Under the pieces are notes generated by a model that worked only from the letters and a program-made list of their open reading frames with translations, made no database searches and was not told the origin of the DNA. From positions 1 to 13,223 of the forward strand of contig JAAZFK010000328.1 in the NCBI GenBank assembly GCA_012511735.1: a stretch of DNA of 13,223 nucleotides, given 5' to 3'. The translations under genes were made by a program, and so were the position numbers. The DNA is from Clostridiaceae bacterium. GTDB taxonomy: Bacteria; Bacillota; Clostridia; Saccharofermentanales; DTU023. The stretch's first letter is position 1, and each line of letters begins with the position of its first letter. Shown here piece by piece: positions 7,204 through 13,223 of the stretch.

Positions 7204-8351
7204 TGTACAAATTCAAACAAACCCTTAAATCAGAGCAGGAGGTCAGAGATTTCGTCCGCGGCCTCACCTTTTACGGAACAGGTGGAGGCGGGGACTTCGA
7301 TACGGGTGTCGAGGCCCTGATGAGCCAGCTGGAAAAAGGCATCGAGATCGGCTGGGTGGATCCCAACGACATCGCTGACGATGTCTACACCATCTGCCCC
7401 TTCCTCATGGGATCCATCGCTCCCATGACCGATCAGACGCGCGAAGAAATGAAGATCTACGGCCTGGACGCCGAAACCCGTAAGTACGACTGGAAAGACA
7501 TGCTGGCTCTCGCGGTGAAGCGCCTTGAGAAAGAGAAGGGAAAAAAGGTCTCGGCCCTGGTTCCCATTGAGCTGGGTGGAGGAAACGCGGGTGCCTGCAT
7601 TGCTGCTTCGGCCATGAACGGCATTGTGACACTTGACGGCGACTACACCGGACGCGCCATCCCGGAGATTCAGCAGACCACCCCAAATATTTTTGAGAAA
7701 GAATTGCTTCCCATCACAACCTGCGACGCCTGGGGCAATACAGCTGTCATCGAAAACGCGGTCAGCTGGCGCATGGCCGAACGCATGGGCAAATTCATCA
7801 GCGCGGCCGCCTATTCCGCCGCCGGAGAGGCCGGCTTCTGGATGACGGGCAAAGACACGAAAGAAGTGATCATCGCCGGCACCATGACCGAGTGTTACGA
7901 AGTAGGCAAATTCATCCGCGAGGCTCGGGAAGCCGGCAAGGATCCCGTGCTTGAGATCACAGCCAAGCTGGGCGGCTGGCTCCTCAACAGGGGCACTGTC
8001 ACGAAAAAAGAGTGGTGGGATAAGGACGGATACTACTGGGGCTATCATACGGTCACCGGCGAGAAAGATTTCCAGGACAATGAGTTGAAAGTCTGGTTCA
8101 AGAAAGAGAACCATGTCAGCTGGAAAAACGGGGATGTCTTTATCACAAGCCCTGACATGATCATCTTTGTGGATGACACGACCTGCGAACCCTTCACCAA
8201 CAACAAGATCGAGGAAGGGCAAAAGGTCGCTGTGATCGGCCTCAAGGCACGAGACGTCTTCCGCCTGCCACGCGGCATTGAGGTCTTGGGTCCCAAGGCC
8301 TTCGGCTTCGATATCGACTACCTCCCCATTGAGGAATTCATGGCCAGATAA
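7203..8351 (+). CDS. DUF917 family protein (S-methyl-thiohydantoin desulfurase-like fold)
   Basis: A 382-residue cytoplasmic protein matching the DUF917 pattern: an N-terminal glycine motif YGTGGGGD (24-31), ICPFLMGSIAPMT (about 63-75), IELGGGNAG (about 122-130) and the family hallmark DGDYTGRAIPEIQ (about 148-160). A second C-terminal domain ends in LPRGIEVLGPKAFGF. One characterised member removes methanethiol from an S-methylated thiohydantoin in ergothioneine breakdown, and relatives often sit beside hydantoinase genes. A role on a small cyclic amide or thiohydantoin is thus plausible, but the exact reaction is not shown by sequence. The start is GTG at 7203, overlapping the ATPase stop, with AAGGAG at 7189-7194. 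It lies directly between transporter and second M29-fold enzyme, so its substrate is probably what the importer brings in. Confidence 0.88.
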   Translation: MYKFKQTLKSEQEVRDFVRGLTFYGTGGGGDFDTGVEALMSQLEKGIEIGWVDPNDIADDVYTICPFLMGSIAPMTDQTREEMKIYGLDAETRKYDWKDMLALAVKRLEKEKGKKVSALVPIELGGGNAGACIAASAMNGIVTLDGDYTGRAIPEIQQTTPNIFEKELLPITTCDAWGNTAVIENAVSWRMAERMGKFISAAAYSAAGEAGFWMTGKDTKEVIIAGTMTECYEVGKFIREAREAGKDPVLEITAKLGGWLLNRGTVTKKEWWDKDGYYWGYHTVTGEKDFQDNELKVWFKKENHVSWKNGDVFITSPDMIIFVDDTTCEPFTNNKIEEGQKVAVIGLKARDVFRLPRGIEVLGPKAFGFDIDYLPIEEFMAR

Positions 8352-8363
8352 GGAGGCCTATAT

Positions 8364-9407
8364 ATGCCAACCATTAACGATCTTGAACTGGCAAAAGCTG
8401 CCTACATCATCGTCAAGGATATGGTTCAGGTCAAAGCTGGCGAATCGGTGCTGATTACCATCGATTCAGCCAGTGAATGGCGGGTGGCCGAGGAAACAGC
8501 CAAAATAGCGGAAATCCTCGGTGCCAAAGTCATGGTTGCCTGGCATTCCACACCTGACGGATATGGCAAAGTAGCCGATCCCCGACTGCCCGATGGTCTG
8601 AAAGCCGCCATCCCCGAAACGGACGCCTGGATTGAATTCAACAAGCAATGGCTACTCTATTCAAGTCCCTGGGAAGTGGCCATGGCTAATGGCAGAACCC
8701 GGAATCTTTTCCTGGGAGGTCTGGATACGGATCGCGTGGTCCGTTGCATCGGTCAGCTCGACATGGAAGCGCAAACGGCTTTCCAAAATAAAATTGTCAG
8801 CATGACCCAAAAAGCACGCAAGATGCGGGTCACGACCCGGGCGGGTACGGATATCTCTTTTGAAAACGATCCGAAACGTCCCATCACCAACGAATTGACA
8901 GCAGAAACCCCCGGCCCACATTTCCTTGTAGGGCAGATTGGCTGGGCTCCGATTGAGGAATCCATCCAGGGAACCATCGTTTATGACGGTTCATTTTCCG
9001 GCGGAGGCGAAGCCGATCTGGGCATCCTGGATCATCCGATCGCCCTGAAAATTGAGTCGGGCAAAATCGTTGACATTGAAGGACAGTCAGAGGCCATGTT
9101 CGTCAAGAAATGGCTTGCGGACATGAACGATCCCCGTATGTATCACCTGGCGCATATTTGTTACGGCTTCAACCCTGGCGCCCAGCTTACAGGTCTTTGC
9201 ACGGAGGATGAGCGTGTCTGGGGAAGCACCGAGTGGGGCTTTGGCTATCAGGGTCCCATGTTTGAGGGCGCTTTGGGAGATGCCGCTTCGCATGCTGATG
9301 GCATCTGCATGAATTCCACTGTCTGGATGGATGGTGAGATGATCATGGAAGACGGGGTCGTCCTGCATCCGGATCTTGTGCCGCTTGCCAAAGCTTGCGG
9401 CAAGTAG
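8364..9407 (+). CDS. M29-fold metalloenzyme, NicX-like (paralogue 2)
   Basis: A 347-residue cytoplasmic paralogue of the enzyme at 425-1471, collinear along its whole length and more than half identical by eye. Blocks such as VMVAWHSTPDGYGK and GQIGWAPIEE are shared exactly. It carries the same altered metal site: Gln191 in place of the first M29 Glu, His264 in place of the second Glu, Glu290 where M29 has its first His, and the retained His310-x-Asp312. The H-x45-H-x-D spacing equals paralogue 1. The clearest difference at the site is Glu290 against Val291, which could tune metal or substrate choice. AAGGAGG at 8350-8356 precedes the ATG at ideal distance. It is the last gene of the cluster. 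A hetero-oligomer with paralogue 1, or two successive steps, are both possible. Confidence 0.86.
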   Translation: MPTINDLELAKAAYIIVKDMVQVKAGESVLITIDSASEWRVAEETAKIAEILGAKVMVAWHSTPDGYGKVADPRLPDGLKAAIPETDAWIEFNKQWLLYSSPWEVAMANGRTRNLFLGGLDTDRVVRCIGQLDMEAQTAFQNKIVSMTQKARKMRVTTRAGTDISFENDPKRPITNELTAETPGPHFLVGQIGWAPIEESIQGTIVYDGSFSGGGEADLGILDHPIALKIESGKIVDIEGQSEAMFVKKWLADMNDPRMYHLAHICYGFNPGAQLTGLCTEDERVWGSTEWGFGYQGPMFEGALGDAASHADGICMNSTVWMDGEMIMEDGVVLHPDLVPLAKACGK

Positions 9408-9457
9408 TCTTCTTTCAGAGCGCGGCCGGAACTTTCTATTTTCCGGAAGTAAAAGCG

Positions 9458-9502
9458 AATCGGCTTTGCGGTTCATCTAGACCGCAAAGCCGATTTATTT
9501 TC
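9458..9502 (+). terminator. Strong intrinsic terminator closing the first cluster
   Basis: AATCGGCTTTGCGGT (9458-9472) pairs perfectly with ACCGCAAAGCCGATT (9481-9495), a 15-bp stem with an 8-base loop, followed by TATTTTCT. It begins 51 bases after the stop of the second M29-fold gene. A smaller CCGGAA/TTCCGG hairpin (9426-9446) precedes it. The A-run at 9451-9454 on the other flank could give some activity in the opposite direction. Confidence 0.9.
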
Positions 9503-10049
9503 TCCGATAACCTCAGCACGGCAAGCCTATGCCCCCACATCAGAACGCTTAAAAGCACCGGCCGTTTCCGGCGTTTGCTGCCCAGGCTTTGAAGCTATTG
9601 TCGAACTAAGGCGATATAAGGTGTAAGTTCCACTTTTTGAAGAAAACGGCAGTACGCGGAGCCTGGCGTCCGACGGTGGACGCACACCGATCTCTATTCT
9701 CTCAGCCGATGGTTTCGGCTAATATGCCTATGGAGACCGGGATCATATGTGACACTCGGTAGACGGGGCGACTTGGGAGGGACCCTCCCCCGTCACGACC
9801 CATCTCTTCACAATCAACAAGATGACTGGCCTCCCCGAGGGGCTGATTGCCTTGAGCAGAGGCGGTCACCTCTTTTCGTCGGGAGGCTGCCCTGCGGTGA
9901 ATTGAACCAGAAGAAGGCGGGGATATCTGTCATCATTTTCATGAAACGATCCCGTTCTCTTTGGCTCCCGGATATCCCTACGCGCATAAGAAACTGCCCC
10001 CAAACATGTAACGAGTGTGATCAAGAGACAAGAACCACCGTCACGCAAC
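9503..10049. other. Gene-poor stretch dense in short inverted repeats
   Basis: I see no convincing gene in these roughly 550 bases. There are several perfect short stems: GCGTCC/GGACGC (9666-9671 with 9678-9683), AGCCGA/TCGGCT (9694-9699 with 9705-9710), the nested GACGGGG/CCCCGTC (9762-9768 with 9788-9794) enclosing GAGG/CCTC, and AGAGG/CCTCT before TTTT near 9860-9880. This is more local pairing than the other gaps of the window show. A structured RNA or a decayed, ORF-less mobile element could explain it. I cannot match it to a known RNA class. Confidence 0.35.
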
Positions 10050-10055
10050 TATAAT
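10050..10055 (+). promoter_or_regulatory. Probable -10 box for the lipoprotein gene
   Basis: A perfect TATAAT lies 67 bases upstream of the lipoprotein ATG. The best -35 is weak, GAGACA at 10025-10030 with a long 19-base spacer. The gene follows a strong terminator and so needs its own promoter, which supports this site more than the -35 does. Confidence 0.45.
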
Positions 10056-10121
10056 GGGATCAGCGATGTAGCGGGAGGCTGTTGTAGGATTTTAATCTTT
10101 ATGAAAGGCAGGACAAATCCT

Positions 10122-10973
10122 ATGAAGAAGATACTTATTCTTACAGCTTTCGCGATCGCCGCCCTTCTGGCGCTGACCGCGTGTACCACGCCATCCTCGA
10201 TTAAAACTCTCAATGAGGATGAGCGGCAAGAACAACTGGATGACCTCCCTGATAAGACCCAGGACAGTTCGAATCAAAGTAAGAGTACAGAGACCGAACC
10301 CGAATTCATTGTTGATTTTGACGATGGCTTGCACGATGACGATGATATCGGACCTGAGCGCGTTTTTGCCGAGTACCGGGACTACCGGAACGATCTCATC
10401 AGTAACATCAACCAATCCAGATTTATGGACTTCGAGCTCGTATCCGACTCGTCATCTCTTACTGAAATTTATGAGGTAGACCTCATCATGTGGCCGACCT
10501 TCATCATTTGGGAAGACGAGGACATAGTGATTCAAACAGGCCGGCTTATGGGAATGAAAGACTTCCATGTTGAAAGAAGCAAGGATCAGACGGTCATGTC
10601 CTATGTTGAAGATAACGGCGAGAAGATTACGTTTACCGCCCACTATGATGAAAGCAATGACCACTTCATTTTCAAGGCGGATTTTGAGAACGGGAACCGC
10701 CCCTACCTGGAATTCATGAGCACGCCCTGGGGATTTGTAGGACAATCTTATACAGGCGGTGCCGGCATGCTGGAGACTCTCTACTTGATTACTGTTTCAA
10801 TGGACACCGGTATCATCGGCATCATCCACGATGCGCCTTATCCGGAACCGCTGACAGGCGAGGAAATTTTCACTTTCCCCATGTCAGCTCCTGAATACTA
10901 CTTCTATAACAATGGCAGTCTGTCAGGCGAATCACGGAGTGGCGAATCTTTCAATCTGAAGCCTTCTGATTGA
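10122..10973 (+). CDS. Acidic secreted lipoprotein of unknown function
   Basis: A 283-residue protein from ATG at 10122, with AGGCAGGA at 10106-10113 as a fair ribosome site. The frame is open 105 bases further upstream, but only this start gives a proper signal: MKK, a hydrophobic core, lipobox LTAC with Cys21, then a Thr/Ser/Pro linker. The region after the signal is strikingly acidic (about 60-80 includes DFDDGLHDDDD). The rest looks like an alternating beta-rich domain with YEVDLIMWPTFIIW, ITFTAHYDESNDHFIF and a Gly-rich GQSYTGGAGM. No known family is recognised. It should be anchored on the outer face of the membrane. It is a single-gene unit between a terminator and a downstream hairpin, with no clear tie to either importer. 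The acidic stretch could bind cations, but that is a guess. Confidence 0.8.
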   Translation: MKKILILTAFAIAALLALTACTTPSSIKTLNEDERQEQLDDLPDKTQDSSNQSKSTETEPEFIVDFDDGLHDDDDIGPERVFAEYRDYRNDLISNINQSRFMDFELVSDSSSLTEIYEVDLIMWPTFIIWEDEDIVIQTGRLMGMKDFHVERSKDQTVMSYVEDNGEKITFTAHYDESNDHFIFKADFENGNRPYLEFMSTPWGFVGQSYTGGAGMLETLYLITVSMDTGIIGIIHDAPYPEPLTGEEIFTFPMSAPEYYFYNNGSLSGESRSGESFNLKPSD

Positions 10974-11029
10974 TCGTACCGCATGAACACCTCCCTTCCG
11001 GTTGCTATCGGGCAAAGAGGATGACACAT

Positions 11030-11078
11030 AAGAGGCTGTCTCAAAACACCGAAAGGTTTGGAGGGACGGCCTCTTTTT
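11030..11078 (+). terminator. Hairpin terminator after the lipoprotein gene
   Basis: AAGAGGCTGTCTC (11030-11042) pairs with GGGACGGCCTCTT (11063-11075), 13 pairs including two G-U, around an inner ACC-GAAA-GGT hairpin, and is followed by more T residues. It starts 56 bases after the lipoprotein stop. The left arm also reads like the outer end of some insertion sequences, so the two interpretations overlap. Confidence 0.7.
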
Positions 11079-11274
11079 CACGAGGCCAGGCATAACATTG
11101 GCTCCATCGACATTAGCTGTTGCGGTTCCCAAAGAGGGGTTTGTAGTCGTCGTAGCCGCAAGACCGCAAGGAAGCTGCCCATTTTTGAAGCATCCTCATG
11201 ACCTCATCGTTGTTTTCAAAAACCCCGGGAGTCGGATATCTTGGGCGACGTTCCAAAGAGGCGTCCCTGGGTGC
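11031..11274 (-). mobile_element. Possible worn end of an insertion sequence
   Basis: Read on the minus strand, the segment ends in TTTTGAGACAGCCTCT (11031-11046). Ends of this style (GAGGCTGTCTCAAAA) are seen on several transposase families, notably IS1182-like and IS5-like elements. Just inside it is a short minus-strand coding fragment (11113-11274). I found no matching opposite end and no recognisable transposase, so at most this is a remnant. A plain terminator remains the simpler reading. Confidence 0.25.
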
Positions 11275-11492
11275 TCAGGGTGAAGGCGGCGCGTGGCGGT
11301 AACCGCGGTCGACCGGGAAGGACGGCACGGCTTTCGACCCTCAGAATCCCTGATTCATTACACCAAGATGACCTTGCATCCTGCATGAATACCCTGATAT
11401 CAAAATCTTGATCTTCATTGGCGGGATAGCTGGAGCCCTTTTTGAACAATCGTCCGAGGGGTTCTTCGACATTTATTTGACCATGTCAACGG
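11079..11492. other. Gene-poor stretch upstream of the second importer
   Basis: No full gene is visible in these roughly 410 bases. Apart from the possible minus-strand fragment, a short hairpin CCCTG/CAGGG (11265-11280) and GC-rich sequence around 11285-11330 are all that stand out. The right end grades into an AT-rich promoter region. Confidence 0.4.
11113..11274 (-). pseudogene. Short minus-strand coding fragment, unrecognised
   Basis: A 53-codon open stretch on the minus strand lies between an in-frame TGA (11275-11277) and TAA (11113-11115). It reads like the C-terminus of a protein: TPGVFENNDEVMRMLQKWAA, then SCGYDDYKPLFGNRNS. It has believable amino-acid composition but no start with a ribosome site and no upstream continuation, as expected for a decayed gene. 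I cannot name a family. Chance is a real alternative at this length. Confidence 0.22.
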
Positions 11493-11521
11493 TTGACGGG
11501 CAATTCGCCATTGTGTATATT
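11493..11521 (+). promoter_or_regulatory. Promoter of the second importer operon
   Basis: TTGACG (11493-11498) and TATATT (11516-11521) are separated by 17 bases, a near-ideal vegetative sigma pair. The -10 lies 33 bases before the GGAGGA ribosome site. A perfect TATAAT at 11528-11533 lies just downstream, but its correctly spaced -35 (TTCGCC) is poor, so it is an alternative -10. Confidence 0.65.
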
Positions 11522-11567
11522 TTATCCTATAATCTTCGCATAATTATACGATTTGGAGGAAAATAAG

Positions 11568-12506
11568 CTGTCTGACTATGTCATCAAGCGCATCTTGCAG
11601 GGAATTCTTCTGATCCTTGTCGTGTCCATCCTGGTCTTTTCCATGATGGATTTGATGCCGGGTGATCCGGTTGATCTGCTGACCGACCGCAAGGTCTCAC
11701 AGGAAATCAAGGATAAGCTCAAAGCACAATATGGCCTGGACCTGCCCCTCCACCAGCGCTATTTGAAGTGGATGACCGACGCCTTCCGGGGAAACTTCGG
11801 CACATCCATCCGGACCAAGCTACCGGTCAACGCCATGTTTGCCCAGCGCCTGCCAACCACCATCAAGCTGACCGGGATCGCTCTCCTGGTAGAGATATTG
11901 ATTGCCATTCCCATCGGGCTTTTGGCTGCCTACAAAAAGGACGGATTTTTCGACCGGCTCATGATGAGTATCTCCTTGTTTTTTGCTGCTTTGCCTTCCT
12001 TCTGGGTCGCTGTCCTTTTAATTCTTCTCTTTGGCGTGACCTTGCGGGTTCTGCCTTTGTCTGAGCTCAACAGCGCCAAGCACTACATCCTTCCCGTGAC
12101 GGCTATGGTGCTGGGCGGAATTGCTTCCACCATCCGCATGACCAAGACGGAAGTCCTGGATGTCCTGCGGGAGAAATACGTGCTGACCGCCTATGCCAAG
12201 GGGTTACCCAAGAAAGCCGTCCTGATCCGGCACGTCCTTCGCAACGCCCTGATTCTGGTCATGATCATGATCTTCATGAGCATCCCCTGGGTCATCAGCG
12301 GAGCCGTTATTATTGAAAACATCTTTGTCATCCCCGGCATGGGCAAGATGCTGACCGAGGCCATACTGGCCCAGGACTTCACGGTGGTCCAGGCCTGTGT
12401 GCTCCTGATCTCGGTTCTGACCGTCATCTCCAACCTGATCTGTGATATTCTGACAGCCATCCTGGATCCCCGCATCCGGATTTCACTGGGGGAGGATCTG
12501 GCCTGA
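11568..12506 (+). CDS. Second ABC importer: DppB/OppB-type permease, apparent CTG start
   Basis: A 312-residue permease when started at CTG 11568. The N-terminus SDYVIKRILQGILLILVVS with MDLMPGDP is classic for DppB-type subunits. A segment with GNFGTSIRTKLPV, about five further membrane helices, the coupling loop EKYVLTAYAKGLPKKAVLIRH and the terminal IPGMGKMLTEAIL and LDPRIRI follow. The start is odd. GGAGGA (11555-11560) sits 7 bases before CTG, and no ATG or GTG is available in frame there. The only standard option, TTG at 11553, directly abuts that ribosome site and has none of its own. The gene overlaps the next by one base. It is only moderately similar to the permease at 3307-4323, so it belongs to a separate transporter of unknown substrate. 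Confidence 0.92.
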   Translation: MSDYVIKRILQGILLILVVSILVFSMMDLMPGDPVDLLTDRKVSQEIKDKLKAQYGLDLPLHQRYLKWMTDAFRGNFGTSIRTKLPVNAMFAQRLPTTIKLTGIALLVEILIAIPIGLLAAYKKDGFFDRLMMSISLFFAALPSFWVAVLLILLFGVTLRVLPLSELNSAKHYILPVTAMVLGGIASTIRMTKTEVLDVLREKYVLTAYAKGLPKKAVLIRHVLRNALILVMIMIFMSIPWVISGAVIIENIFVIPGMGKMLTEAILAQDFTVVQACVLLISVLTVISNLICDILTAILDPRIRISLGEDLA

Positions 12507-13223
12507 TGAAGCGCTTTTTTCGCCCCCTGTTGAAAAACCGCAATCTCCTGATTGGAACCATCATGGTGCTGATCGTCATCCTGATCGCCCTCCTGGCCGA
12601 TGTCATCGCCCCCTACAAGTTCGATGACGCCAATTTGAACAATCAATTGGAGTCCCCTTCTTCCAATTTCCTCTTCGGCACCGACGAATTTGGCCGGGAT
12701 CTTTTCAGCCGCGTCCTCTACGGCAGCCGGATCTCGCTTCGGGTTGCGGTCCTGGCCGCCTTAATTGAGATCACCATCGGGGTCACCCTGGGGCTCCTTT
12801 CAGGCTATTACGGCGGAACAACCGATCGCATCATCTCCTTTTTTGCCGACCTGACCTGGTCCATGCCTCCCATTATTATGTCCATGGCTGTCATCACGGT
12901 TCTGGGCAAGGGACTGGATAATGTCATCATTGCCATCGCCATTGTCAGTTGGGCTCAGTACGCGCGGATTGTGCGCGCTAAGACCCAGTCCTTAAAGAAC
13001 ATGGCTTTTGTTGAGACGGCGGTCGCCTTCAATGAACGTGATCTGTCCATCATGCTCCGCTACATCCTGCCCAATATCCTACCTTCCATTATCGTGCTGG
13101 CTTCTCTTTCCATTCCAGCCACCATCATGTCTACTACGGCTCTCTCTTTTTTGGGACTGGGAGCTCAGCCTCCCTCGCCTGACTGGGGCCTTGCCTTGTC
13201 CTCCAGCATGAAGAACATCAGCA
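12506..13223 (+). CDS. Second ABC importer: DppC/OppC-type permease (cut by window end)
   Basis: The frame starts at ATG 12506, overlapping the TGA of the preceding permease, and runs off the right edge after 239 codons. The N-terminus MKRFFRPLLKNRNLLIGTIM leads into the first membrane helix. The DppC hallmark FGTDEFGRDLFSRVLYGSR lies at about 57-75, then further helices, and the coupling loop FVETAVAFNERDLSIMLRY ends in ILPN. In that loop Asn stands where the EAA motif normally has Gly. TTALSFLGLGAQPPSPDWG near the edge is canonical. Some 40-50 residues are probably missing. ATPase genes are expected further right, as in the first cluster. Confidence 0.92.
   Translation, partial: MKRFFRPLLKNRNLLIGTIMVLIVILIALLADVIAPYKFDDANLNNQLESPSSNFLFGTDEFGRDLFSRVLYGSRISLRVAVLAALIEITIGVTLGLLSGYYGGTTDRIISFFADLTWSMPPIIMSMAVITVLGKGLDNVIIAIAIVSWAQYARIVRAKTQSLKNMAFVETAVAFNERDLSIMLRYILPNILPSIIVLASLSIPATIMSTTALSFLGLGAQPPSPDWGLALSSSMKNIS

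Noticed and set aside
7230..8222. Long minus-strand open frame (330 codons) opposite the DUF917 gene
   Set aside because: The + strand frame carries the DUF917 hallmarks and ideal operon spacing; the antisense frame has no recognisable motif.
9899..9908. GGTTCAATTC on the minus strand, like a tRNA T-loop
   Set aside because: The flanking bases do not form the 5-bp T stem, and no acceptor or anticodon arm can be folded around it.
9749..10054. 101-codon + strand open frame in the gap
   Set aside because: Its composition is Arg/Pro/Cys-heavy and low in hydrophobic blocks, it has no ribosome site, and it runs through several hairpins. It is best treated as noncoding.
10017..10121. Upstream extension of the lipoprotein gene to ATG 10017
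   Set aside because: The longer start would bury the signal peptide behind 35 mostly polar residues and would start upstream of the TATAAT box. ATG 10122 gives a perfect lipoprotein signal.
1..13223. CRISPR array, tRNA, rRNA, phage or toxin-antitoxin genes
   Set aside because: I looked for evenly spaced direct repeats, conserved RNA cores and typical small gene pairs and saw none.

Overview
The window looks like a bacterial chromosome segment of roughly balanced GC, most likely from a Gram-positive (Bacillota/Clostridia-type) organism. The signs are strong AGGAGG-type ribosome binding sites, a solute-binding protein and another secreted protein that are both lipoproteins with clear lipobox cysteines, and tightly packed genes with 1-base overlaps. 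The phylum is an inference from style, not from a marker gene. All convincing genes lie on the + strand.

Region 1 (1-9500) is one long gene cluster. In order it holds the C-terminus of a probable nitroreductase, a 93-residue DUF6092-like protein, an M29-fold enzyme, a complete peptide/nickel-family ABC importer (lipoprotein binding protein, two permeases, two ATPases), a DUF917 protein (the S-methyl-thiohydantoin desulfurase fold family), and a second M29-fold enzyme. A perfect 15-bp terminator hairpin closes the cluster. The natural reading is uptake plus intracellular breakdown of one small, probably amide- or heterocycle-like compound. The two M29-fold paralogues would be labelled leucyl aminopeptidase by similarity. 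However, both lack three of the five di-metal ligands of that family and instead carry an H-x45-H-x-D triad. This resembles the single-iron site of NicX-type 2,5-dihydroxypyridine dioxygenases. This is the most interesting signal in the window.

Region 2 (9500-11550) is gene-poor. It holds about 550 bases rich in short inverted repeats, an unrecognised 283-residue acidic lipoprotein with its own -10 box and downstream hairpin, and a segment that may be the worn end of an insertion sequence with a short minus-strand coding fragment.

Region 3 (11490-13223) starts a second peptide-family ABC importer: a promoter, a permease that apparently starts at CTG, and a second permease cut off by the window end.

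The second ATPase of the first importer has lost the switch histidine (Leu instead) and the signature serine (LGGGE), so its two ATP sites are unlikely to be equivalent.
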